A DNA stretch of 64,000 nt, from assembly GCF_900199205.1 (NCBI RefSeq), contig NZ_OBMJ01000001.1, forward strand, positions 7,247,001 to 7,311,000, in the 5' to 3' direction. Position numbers and translations under genes: made by a program. The notes under the pieces are model-generated. The model did no database searches. It saw nothing but the letters and a program-made list of their open reading frames with translations, and was not told where the DNA came from. The DNA is from Streptomyces sp. 1331.2. Lineage in GTDB: Bacteria > Actinomycetota > Actinomycetes > Streptomycetales > Streptomycetaceae. Below are positions 16,110 to 23,005 of this stretch, piece by piece; within the stretch, counting starts at the first letter, position 1; each line of letters begins with the position of its first letter.

Positions 16110-17174
16110 GTGCGCTTCGGGCTTTCTTTTCTTCCTGACTGCACTCCGGAGACGAAAACTCCGCAGGCCTATTTCAGCGATGCGCTGGAGTTGTCGGTCC
16201 AGGCGGAGGCGGGTGGTCTGGATTCGGTCAAGATGACCGAGCACTATCTCCACCACTACGGCGGCTACTGCCCCAGCCCGCTGGGCTTCCTGTCCGCGGT
16301 GGCCGCTCGGACGAGCTCGGTCAGGCTGATCACCGGATGCGTCCTCCCGGTCTTCCACCACCCGATCCAGTTGGCGGCGGAAGCCGCGCAGGTGGACGCG
16401 ATCAGCGGTGGCCGGCTCGACGTGGGGTTCGCCCGGGCGTACCTGCCGGACGAATTCGACGCCCTGGGCGTGGAGATGGACGAGAGCGTCGACCGGTTCC
16501 GCGAGACCATCCGCGCGGTGCGGCGGATCTGGACCGAGGAGAAGGTCAGCGAACAGACCCCGTTCTTCTCCTACCGCGACGTGACCGGACTGCCGCGGCC
16601 CACCCAGCAACCGCACCCGCCGATGTGGGGCGCCGCGGTGCGCACGCCGGAGAGCTTCGGCTGGCTGGGCACGGAGGGACTGGGGCTGCTGATCACGCCG
16701 ATGATCTCGCCGCACGAGTTCCGCGACCAGCTGACCCTCTACCGCGACGCCTTCGAGGCGGCGCACGGCGGTTCCGGGCTGCGGCCCCGGGTCACGGCCA
16801 GCCTGCCGCTGGTGGTCGCGGAGACCGACGAGCGCGCGGCCGAGATCGCCGAGACCTACCTGCGCCGTTACCTGGACGTGTGGGCGGAGGCCGTGAGCCC
16901 GTGGGACCGGAGGGAGTCCACCGCCTACCGCGGCTACTCCGGGTTCGGCTGGATGCTGCGCGGCATGCAGCCGCGCAAGCTCTACACCGAGGGCGGCGCG
17001 ATCGTCGGATCGCCGGCCACGGTCGTCGACCGCATCCGCGCCTTCAACGAGTCCATCGGCGGCGTCGACCAGATCCTCTGGCAGGTCGATTTCGGCGCGA
17101 TGCCGCTCCCCGAAGCTCGGCAGACCCTGGAGCTCTTCTGCGACCGGGTCCTGCCGGAGGTGAAAGCACTCTGA
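16110..17174 (+). CDS. Luciferase-like (LLM class) flavin-dependent monooxygenase
   Basis: 354 residues if started at GTG 16110, which has GGAGAG 8 nt upstream; ATG 16092 is possible. The protein opens with VRFGLSFLPDCTPETKTPQAYFSD and continues as a bacterial-luciferase TIM barrel with WNEHYL-type (MTEHYLHHYGGYCPSP), ALLTGCVLP-like and DVGFARAYLPDEFDALGV segments. This resembles the LLM subgroup found in natural-product clusters. It uses reduced FMN (or F420) with O2 for hydroxylation, N-oxidation or related chemistry. It is 67 bp upstream of the first precursor gene on the same strand, so it is a plausible tailoring enzyme. The target is unknown. Confidence 0.8.
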   Translation: MRFGLSFLPDCTPETKTPQAYFSDALELSVQAEAGGLDSVKMTEHYLHHYGGYCPSPLGFLSAVAARTSSVRLITGCVLPVFHHPIQLAAEAAQVDAISGGRLDVGFARAYLPDEFDALGVEMDESVDRFRETIRAVRRIWTEEKVSEQTPFFSYRDVTGLPRPTQQPHPPMWGAAVRTPESFGWLGTEGLGLLITPMISPHEFRDQLTLYRDAFEAAHGGSGLRPRVTASLPLVVAETDERAAEIAETYLRRYLDVWAEAVSPWDRRESTAYRGYSGFGWMLRGMQPRKLYTEGGAIVGSPATVVDRIRAFNESIGGVDQILWQVDFGAMPLPEARQTLELFCDRVLPEVKAL

Positions 17175-17228
17175 CCCTCGGTGGCGGCCCCGATGTGGGT
17201 GTGGGCCGCATCGACCTGACGACGGAAG

Positions 17229-17418
17229 GGAGGTGAAAGACATGGAGGACTTCGACAACCTGGTGCTGGAGGACAGCGCCTTCGAGCTGGTGGACCTGGG
17301 CGAGGTGGTGCCCGCTTCGGTGACCGCCGGCTACGGCCTCACGGAGCTGTCCGCTTCCGGCGGCGCCAGCAGCTGCTGCTGCTGCTGCCCGTGCTGCTCC
17401 TGCACCTGATCCGGTGCT
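17229..17418 (+). repeat. 190-bp tandem duplication containing the precursor gene, unit 1
   Basis: It matches 17458-17647 at an offset of 229 bp from just upstream of the ribosome binding site to 9 bp past the stop codon. I see only two differences within the coding region, both synonymous (in a Ser codon at residue 26 and in a Cys codon before Pro50). The 39-bp spacer is not duplicated. Confidence 0.9.
17242..17409 (+). CDS. Thiopeptide-like RiPP precursor peptide, copy 1
   Basis: 55 residues, missed by long-ORF criteria. AGGTGAAAG ends a few bases before ATG 17242. Leader residues 1-42 include FELVDLGEVV (14-23) and SVTAGYGLTELSASGGA (26-42). This matches the pattern remembered for thiomuracin/GE2270 leaders (FELADSG...SLTAGHGMTEVGA). 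The putative core from residue 43 is SSCCCCCPCCSCT: eight Cys, three Ser, one Thr, one Pro. Aligned on GA|S and CCSC, Ser43 and Ser53 take positions 1 and 11, as in 29-membered thiopeptides; starting at Ser44 gives 1 and 10 (26-membered). Copy 2 encodes the identical peptide. The leader should be bound by the ocin-ThiF partner. Confidence 0.9.
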   Translation: MEDFDNLVLEDSAFELVDLGEVVPASVTAGYGLTELSASGGASSCCCCCPCCSCT

Positions 17419-17457
17419 CGGCCACGACCCACGCGCTTGTGACACGAGATCGGCGGA

Positions 17458-17647
17458 GGAGGTGAAAGACATGGAGGACTTCGACAACCTGGTGCTGGAG
17501 GACAGCGCCTTCGAGCTGGTGGACCTGGGCGAGGTGGTGCCCGCGTCGGTGACCGCCGGCTACGGCCTCACGGAGCTGTCCGCTTCCGGCGGCGCCAGCA
17601 GCTGCTGCTGCTGCTGTCCGTGCTGCTCCTGCACCTGATCCGGTGCT
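17458..17647 (+). repeat. 190-bp tandem duplication containing the precursor gene, unit 2
   Basis: This is the second unit of the repeat starting at 17229. The ribosome binding site AGGAGGTGAAAG is one base stronger here than in unit 1. Both units keep the same number of TGC codons in the core. Confidence 0.9.
17471..17638 (+). CDS. Thiopeptide-like RiPP precursor peptide, copy 2
   Basis: 55 residues from ATG 17471, identical in protein sequence to copy 1, with AGGAGGTGAAAG upstream. Five contiguous Cys at residues 45-49 are followed by Pro50, Cys51-52, Ser53, Cys54 and Thr55. If every Cys is cyclised and oxidised, the peptide would carry eight thiazoles. Gene doubling without sequence change suggests a dosage effect or a very recent duplication. 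The 120-bp gap to the next gene contains a short hairpin, so precursor transcripts may exceed those for the enzymes. Confidence 0.9.
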   Translation: MEDFDNLVLEDSAFELVDLGEVVPASVTAGYGLTELSASGGASSCCCCCPCCSCT

Positions 17648-17660
17648 GATCCCCCAGCAC
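17643..17660 (+). terminator. Short hairpin after the second precursor gene (possible attenuator)
   Basis: GTGCTG (17643-17648) can pair with CAGCAC (17655-17660) around ATCCCC. The 6-bp stem lies between the precursors and the enzyme operon. In RiPP operons such weak hairpins often let precursor mRNA accumulate while allowing read-through. The stem is short, so confidence is low. Confidence 0.3.
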
Positions 17661-17758
17661 ATGTGCTCTAGCCGGTGCGTGTTCATCAAAGGGGACCGGG
17701 TGGCTCTCGGTCCTTCCTGCTGGCCAGTCATCAATGAGTTCGCAAAGAAGCGGTGGTC

Positions 17759-19741
17759 ATGGGAGTCGATGTCGAGCGGGTACGGCCGCGACTGCGCGGG
17801 GACGTCTACGTCATGCGCGTTCCGGAGGGTGCGTACATCCGCAGCAACCTGGGCGGGTCGATGCTCAAGGGCGCGTCGACCTACGAGTTCATCCAGCGGA
17901 TCGCGCCGATGCTGGACGGCACCAGGACGCTCGGCGAACTGTGCGCCGTCGTGCCGGAGCCGAGCCGCGCCGCGGTGGCGAAACTGATCACGCTCCTGCT
18001 CGCCAAGGGGTACGTCAAGAACGTGCTGGACGACCGTCCGCACACGCTGTCCGGCGAGCTGGCCGCCACCTACGCGGCCAACATCTCCTTCATCGAGTAC
18101 TTCACCGACTCACCCGAGCTGCGCTTCGAGACCTACCGCGAGAGCCCCGTCGTGCTGGCCGGATCCGGCCCGCTGCTGCAGGCCCTGGCCCACTCGCAGC
18201 TGCGCGCCGGTGTGCGCACGGTCCCGCTCGCGCCGTTCGGCGAGTCTCCGTTCGACCGTGACCGCGTCGCGGAGCACCTGGACGCGTCCCGGGCGCAGGA
18301 CCCGGAGCAGCGGATCGTCTACCTGGACGCCGACGCCCAGCGGCTCGACCGGGTGACCGCGGGCGCCGCCATGGTGCTGCACGTCGCCGACCGGCCGATG
18401 ATCGACCGCGCCCGGCGGCTGCCCGCCGCCGCGGTCGCCGCGGGGGCCGCATTCGCCCAGGCGGTCGTCTCGGGTGACGAGGCCTGGGTCGGCCCGGTGA
18501 TCGGCAGCAGCGACGACGCCACCGCCTGGGACTCGGCATGGCGTCGACTGTTCGCGCTCACACCCGACCTGGTCGGCGCGGATCTGCGGGACCACCCCGA
18601 GGCGGCCCCGAGCGAGTTCCTGCGCGGCCCCACCGTCGCACTGGTCGCCAACCAGCTGTGCTTCGCGGCCTTCCGCCACCTCACCGGCATCGACGAGGGC
18701 GCCGGGGCCGACCACCTGGTCCGGTTCGACCTGGAGACGCTGGAGACCTCGAAGCACGCGTTCCTGCCGCACCCGCTCGCCCTGCCCGTGGTTCCCGACG
18801 ACCCGGCACGGCTCACCGCCCTGGCAGCCGCGGCGCCCGTCGACGACGAGGAACTGGCCCGCCGTGCGGTGGAGTTCGTCGACCCGCGGACCGGTGTCTT
18901 CGCCGAGGTCACCGAGCGCGACTACGAACAACTGCCGCTGTTCGTCAGCGAGGTCGTGGTCTCCGACCCGGTCGGCCTGGCCGGCGGTCCGTTCCCCGTC
19001 CACGGTTGCGGCGAGAGCGTGGTCGAGTCCCGCCAGCGGGCGGTCCGGCATGCGGTCGAGCGCTACGCGGCCGTCATGGTCGACTCCCGCAAGGGCGACC
19101 GGCTGCACGGCCTGGACGTGCTGACCGGTGAACCGGTCGCGGTCGACGCCGCGGAGGTCTTCCCCGCGCGGACCGCGGCCTCCGGGAACGACTGGTCCGA
19201 CGCCGTCCGCGCCGCGGTGGTCGCAGCGGCCAACGACACCGTGGCCGCGGCACTGGCGACCGCGACCGGACCGCTGCCGCGGCTGGACCCGGCCGCCGCG
19301 GAGCTGACCCCGCGCGGTGAGCGCTACCGGAAGCTGCTGGAGATCGTCGGCCAGTCGTACCAGGTCCACGACCTGTCCGAACTGGTCGGGCTGCCCACGT
19401 TCGCGTTCACGACGCTGGCGGGCACGGTCGCGTACGTGAGCGACCTGGACGCCGCCGTGGCGCTGGAGCAGGGGCTGGAGCGGACGCTGCTCGCCTACCA
19501 GGCCCGGGCCACCGACCAGCCCGGCTACGCGCCGGCGCCCGTGCCCGAGCTGCCCGCGCACCTGCGCGGGCCCGGCGCCCCGGGTACAGTCGCGGCGCCG
19601 CCCCGTTCGGTGACCCTGGACGAGGTCGTGGGCAGGCTGGCGGGGGAGGGCGGCCGGGTGGTCGCGGTCCCGCTGGACCACGATGCCGCCCTGGCCCGGC
19701 TGTGTCCGTTCGTGGCGCGTGCCGTGGTCGTCCATGGCTGA
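17759..19741 (+). CDS. Ocin-ThiF-like leader-binding cyclodehydratase partner (TbtF-like)
   Basis: 660 residues from ATG 17759 (GTG 17753 possible). The first ~95 residues (RPRLRGDVYVMRVPEGAYIRS, then GTRTLGELCAVV and LLLAKGYVKN) have the beta-winged-helix look of a RiPP recognition element. The rest resembles ocin_ThiF_like proteins (TIGR03693 family) of thiopeptide clusters, an E1-like fold without adenylating activity. In thiomuracin biosynthesis this protein binds the leader and activates the YcaO enzyme for Cys cyclisation. Only one such partner is present although there are two YcaO proteins. It overlaps the next gene by 8 bp (ATGGCTGA). It is first of nine coupled genes. Confidence 0.85.
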   Translation: MGVDVERVRPRLRGDVYVMRVPEGAYIRSNLGGSMLKGASTYEFIQRIAPMLDGTRTLGELCAVVPEPSRAAVAKLITLLLAKGYVKNVLDDRPHTLSGELAATYAANISFIEYFTDSPELRFETYRESPVVLAGSGPLLQALAHSQLRAGVRTVPLAPFGESPFDRDRVAEHLDASRAQDPEQRIVYLDADAQRLDRVTAGAAMVLHVADRPMIDRARRLPAAAVAAGAAFAQAVVSGDEAWVGPVIGSSDDATAWDSAWRRLFALTPDLVGADLRDHPEAAPSEFLRGPTVALVANQLCFAAFRHLTGIDEGAGADHLVRFDLETLETSKHAFLPHPLALPVVPDDPARLTALAAAAPVDDEELARRAVEFVDPRTGVFAEVTERDYEQLPLFVSEVVVSDPVGLAGGPFPVHGCGESVVESRQRAVRHAVERYAAVMVDSRKGDRLHGLDVLTGEPVAVDAAEVFPARTAASGNDWSDAVRAAVVAAANDTVAAALATATGPLPRLDPAAAELTPRGERYRKLLEIVGQSYQVHDLSELVGLPTFAFTTLAGTVAYVSDLDAAVALEQGLERTLLAYQARATDQPGYAPAPVPELPAHLRGPGAPGTVAAPPRSVTLDEVVGRLAGEGGRVVAVPLDHDAALARLCPFVARAVVVHG

Positions 19742-21407
19742 CCAGCCGCAGGTGCTCCGCGAACCGCAGCAGGTGGTCGTCGGGCCGTGGGCGCCGGGCT
19801 GCCCGGAGTGCCTGCGCACCCGACGCGCCGCCTCGGCCTCCACCGAACGCACCGCCGAGATGGCCGCCGGGACGGCCACCGGGACGCTCGCCGCGGCACC
19901 CGACCGGAACCTGCCCAGCTTCCTGGCCGACACCGTCGCCGGGCTGGCCTCGGCCCGGCCCGGGGCGCAGCGGTTCTGGATCGTCGACACGGCCACGCTC
20001 GCCCTGTCCCGCCACTCCTTCCTCACCGATCCGCACTGTCCGGCGTGTTCGGTGCTCCCGGCCGACACCGAGCAGGGCGCGAAGCCCGTCCGTCACGCGC
20101 GGCCCAAGCCGTCGCCCGGGTCGAGCCGCCTGCGCCCGCTGGACCAGGACGCACTGCGGGCGACCTACGTCGACGCGCAGAGCGGCCTGATCCCGTCGGT
20201 CACCTCCTACACCCGGCACGCCTTCCCGTTCACCGGGGCCGTCCTGGCCGTGCCCGGCGCCTCGACCGAGCCGGCCGGCTACGGCCGCACCCGGGACTTC
20301 GCGTCCGCGTGGTCCATCGCGGTGGCCGAGTCGCTGGAACGGCTCGCCGGGTACGGGCCGGCCAAACGGACCGGCGTCCGGGCCGGCTACGCCGACGTGG
20401 CCGACACCGCGATCGATCCCCGCACGCTCGGCCTGTACCCCGACGACCGGTTCCTGGTCCCGGACTTCCCCTACCGGGCGTTCACCGAGGACGCGCCGAC
20501 CGACTGGGTGTGGGGCTACTCCTTCGGCCGCGACCGGCCGGTGCTGGTACCGGAGAGCTTCGTCTACTACCGGGCGCCGATGCCCGACGGCGAGCGCCGG
20601 TTCGCCTGCGAGATCTCCAGCGGCTTCGCGCTCGGCGGCTGCTACGAGGAGGCCGTGCTGCACGGTGTCCTCGAAGTCGCCGAACGCGACGCCTTCCTGA
20701 TGGCCTGGTACGGGCGGACCCCGCTGCCCCGGATCGACCTCGCCACGGTCCCCGACCGCCGGATCCCCTTGGTGGCCGAACGCATCGAGCGCCAGGGGTA
20801 CCGGGTGCACGTCTTCGACACCACACAGGACCACGGGATCCCGTCGTTCTGGACCCTCGCCGAGGACGTCAGCGGAACCGGACGGCCCAGGGCCGTGTCG
20901 ACCGGCGGCAGCGGGCTGCGTCCGGCCGAGGCGATCCTGGCCGCGCTGCACGAACTGAGCCAGACCGTCGATTACGTGACCGTCCTCGCGCTCGACCCGC
21001 AGTGGAGCGAGCGGGCCCGGCACCTGGCCGAGCACCCGGACGACGTCGTGTCGATGGCCGACCACCTGCTCTGCGCGGCCGACCCGGCCACCTTCGACCG
21101 GTACTCCTTCCTGCTCGACGACCCCGTGACATCGACCTGGCAGCAGGGACTCCAACGCTGGCACTGGCCGAGCAACGCCGACATCGGTGCGGACCTCGAC
21201 GAGGCCGTGCGGCGTTTCGCCGCGGCCGGCCTGGACGTCGTCGCCGTCGACACCACCTCCATGGAACAGACAGCGGGAGGCTTCAGATGCGTCAAGGTGA
21301 TGGCACCGGGTTCGGTGCCGATGACCTTCGGACACGCGGCGCGGCGGGTGACCGGGCTGCCCAGGCTGCCCGAGGTGCGCAATCCGCACCCGCATCCCTT
21401 TCCGTGA
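19734..21407 (+). CDS. YcaO cyclodehydratase 1 (TbtG-like)
   Basis: 557 residues from ATG 19734, translationally coupled to the preceding gene. The N-terminal ~110 residues hold two CXXC pairs (GCPECLRTR, HCPACSVLP), as in the zinc-binding end of E1-like cyclodehydratase partners. The YcaO domain follows (~140-557), with GYGRTRDFASAWSIAVAESLERL, FEIS-like and EVAERDAFLMAWYG segments typical of the ATP/Mg-binding core. The C-terminus ends PHPHPFP, matching the Pro-rich tail required by azoline-forming YcaO enzymes. It uses ATP to phosphorylate the backbone amide during conversion of Cys (or Ser/Thr) to azolines. The closest paralogue is the YcaO at 28185, with an almost identical tail. Confidence 0.9.
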   Translation: MADQPQVLREPQQVVVGPWAPGCPECLRTRRAASASTERTAEMAAGTATGTLAAAPDRNLPSFLADTVAGLASARPGAQRFWIVDTATLALSRHSFLTDPHCPACSVLPADTEQGAKPVRHARPKPSPGSSRLRPLDQDALRATYVDAQSGLIPSVTSYTRHAFPFTGAVLAVPGASTEPAGYGRTRDFASAWSIAVAESLERLAGYGPAKRTGVRAGYADVADTAIDPRTLGLYPDDRFLVPDFPYRAFTEDAPTDWVWGYSFGRDRPVLVPESFVYYRAPMPDGERRFACEISSGFALGGCYEEAVLHGVLEVAERDAFLMAWYGRTPLPRIDLATVPDRRIPLVAERIERQGYRVHVFDTTQDHGIPSFWTLAEDVSGTGRPRAVSTGGSGLRPAEAILAALHELSQTVDYVTVLALDPQWSERARHLAEHPDDVVSMADHLLCAADPATFDRYSFLLDDPVTSTWQQGLQRWHWPSNADIGADLDEAVRRFAAAGLDVVAVDTTSMEQTAGGFRCVKVMAPGSVPMTFGHAARRVTGLPRLPEVRNPHPHPFP

Positions 21408-23005
21408 TCGAGGCGACCGTGAACGATTCAGACCTGAGCCGGCACGGGGCCGGCGTCGGCCGGGAGTTCCTGCGGGTCAGCCTGGAGGACCTCGCCGAGG
21501 CGATGGAGACCCGGCAGTCGGAGTACGCCAATCCGGACGAGCCGCTGAAGTTCAAGATCTACCGCGGCCGGCCCCGGCGCCCGCTGACCACCAGGGTGCC
21601 CAGGGAGCTGGGCGGCGTCGAGGCGTTCGACGCGTCGGCGCTGTCGACGCTGCTGCACTACGGCTACGGCATCTCCCGGCAGGAGTTCGACACCAACGGG
21701 ACCTGGCCCTACCACCGGATGGTCGCATCCGCACGCTGCCTGTTCGCCATCCAGCTGTACGTGTGCCTGGCCGACGGCGTCTACCACTACGACGCCCCGC
21801 ACCACGCGCTGGTGCTGCTGCGCGAAGGGGACCACCGACAGCTGCTGTCCAGGGCGACCGGCACCGCGGCGGAGCTGCCGGAGGCCGTGTTCGTGCTCTC
21901 CGGGCTGTTCTCCAAGGCCGCCTACATCTACCGCGACTACGCCTACCGGCTGTGCACCCAGGAGGCCGGTCTGCTCACCGGGAACCTCGACCTGGTCGCG
22001 CGGCCCATGGGGCTGCGGGCACACGTGCACCACCAGTTCCTGGACGAGCCGGTGAACAAGCTGCTGGGGCTCGACCCCGACGAGGAGCCGGCGCTCGTGG
22101 TCCTGCCGCTCCACCTCGCCGGCACCGGTGCAGCTGCCGAGGCCGGAATCCGGCGCCGCGAGGGCACGGAGACGGCGGCGGCACTGGCCGCGACCATCGA
22201 CCCGATCGAGCCGTCCGTGGTCCGCAGCGGACTGGACGTCGTGCAGGCCTGTCCGCGGCTGACGGCGGTCAACCGCGCGTCCTTCCGCACCGACACCGCG
22301 GGTTTCGCGACAGCCGAACCGCCGGATCCAGTGGTACCTGCCGTACCCGGTGCCGAGCCGCTCGCCCTGCCCGCGACCGAGGTGCCGGAGGTGAACCTGG
22401 CGGAGGTGCTGCGAGCCCGCGACTCCGGTCCCGGCATCTTCCGGCCGGTCGCCTCGCAGGTCGACGGCCTCGAACTGTGGGCGCGACTGGCCCGGCTCCG
22501 CACGGGGGTCAGCAGCGACGCCGTCCCGGCGGGCGCACCGGTGCCGGTGGAGGTCTTCCTGACCGTCGGTGACCTCACCGGCGTACCGGCCGGCTGCTAC
22601 CGGCTCGACCGGCACACGGGCGCACTGCACCCGGTCGGCCCGGCCGACTCCGGCCCGGACGCCGTCACCGCGATCGAACGCGTCACCATCCCCGGCCCGG
22701 TCTTCAAGGACATGAACGCCGTCATCCATCTCGTCGCCGACCGCGACTGGGCCTTCGACACCTTCGGCGACCGCGGCTACCGGGTGCTCAACCAGGAGGC
22801 CGGACTGCTCGCGCACCGCGTGTGCGTCGCCGCCGCCGCACAGGGCCTCTCCGGCCGGATCGTCAACGCCTACCACGCCGAGGGCGTGCGCACGGCGCTC
22901 GGACTCACCGAGCCACGCCACTCCCCGCTCTTCCAGATCCTGCTGGCCAGGACCGGACCGGGCGGCCGCGTGATCGTGCCCGTCGAGCCGGAGGCGGCGG
23001 AATGA
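21404..23005 (+). CDS. SagB-type azoline dehydrogenase 1 (TbtE-like)
   Basis: 533 residues from GTG 21404, overlapping the YcaO stop by 4 bp (GTGA); GTG 21419 is an alternative start. It is a duplicated nitroreductase-like protein. The N-terminal half includes LLHYGYGISRQ and YRDYAYRLCTQEAGLLTGNL. The C-terminal half (~345-533) includes NLAEVLRARDSGPGIF, GVPAGCYRLD and GYRVLNQEAGLLAHRVCVAAAAQGL, the family's FMN-binding and helix signatures. It oxidises thiazolines/oxazolines to aromatic azoles using FMN. It sits directly between the YcaO and LanB-type genes. Confidence 0.88.
   Translation: MIEATVNDSDLSRHGAGVGREFLRVSLEDLAEAMETRQSEYANPDEPLKFKIYRGRPRRPLTTRVPRELGGVEAFDASALSTLLHYGYGISRQEFDTNGTWPYHRMVASARCLFAIQLYVCLADGVYHYDAPHHALVLLREGDHRQLLSRATGTAAELPEAVFVLSGLFSKAAYIYRDYAYRLCTQEAGLLTGNLDLVARPMGLRAHVHHQFLDEPVNKLLGLDPDEEPALVVLPLHLAGTGAAAEAGIRRREGTETAAALAATIDPIEPSVVRSGLDVVQACPRLTAVNRASFRTDTAGFATAEPPDPVVPAVPGAEPLALPATEVPEVNLAEVLRARDSGPGIFRPVASQVDGLELWARLARLRTGVSSDAVPAGAPVPVEVFLTVGDLTGVPAGCYRLDRHTGALHPVGPADSGPDAVTAIERVTIPGPVFKDMNAVIHLVADRDWAFDTFGDRGYRVLNQEAGLLAHRVCVAAAAQGLSGRIVNAYHAEGVRTALGLTEPRHSPLFQILLARTGPGGRVIVPVEPEAAE

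Noticed and set aside
17656..17667. AGCACATGTGCT 12-bp palindrome after the second precursor gene as an operator
   Set aside because: It overlaps the weak hairpin arm and is short and isolated; no second copy was seen near the other promoters of the cluster.
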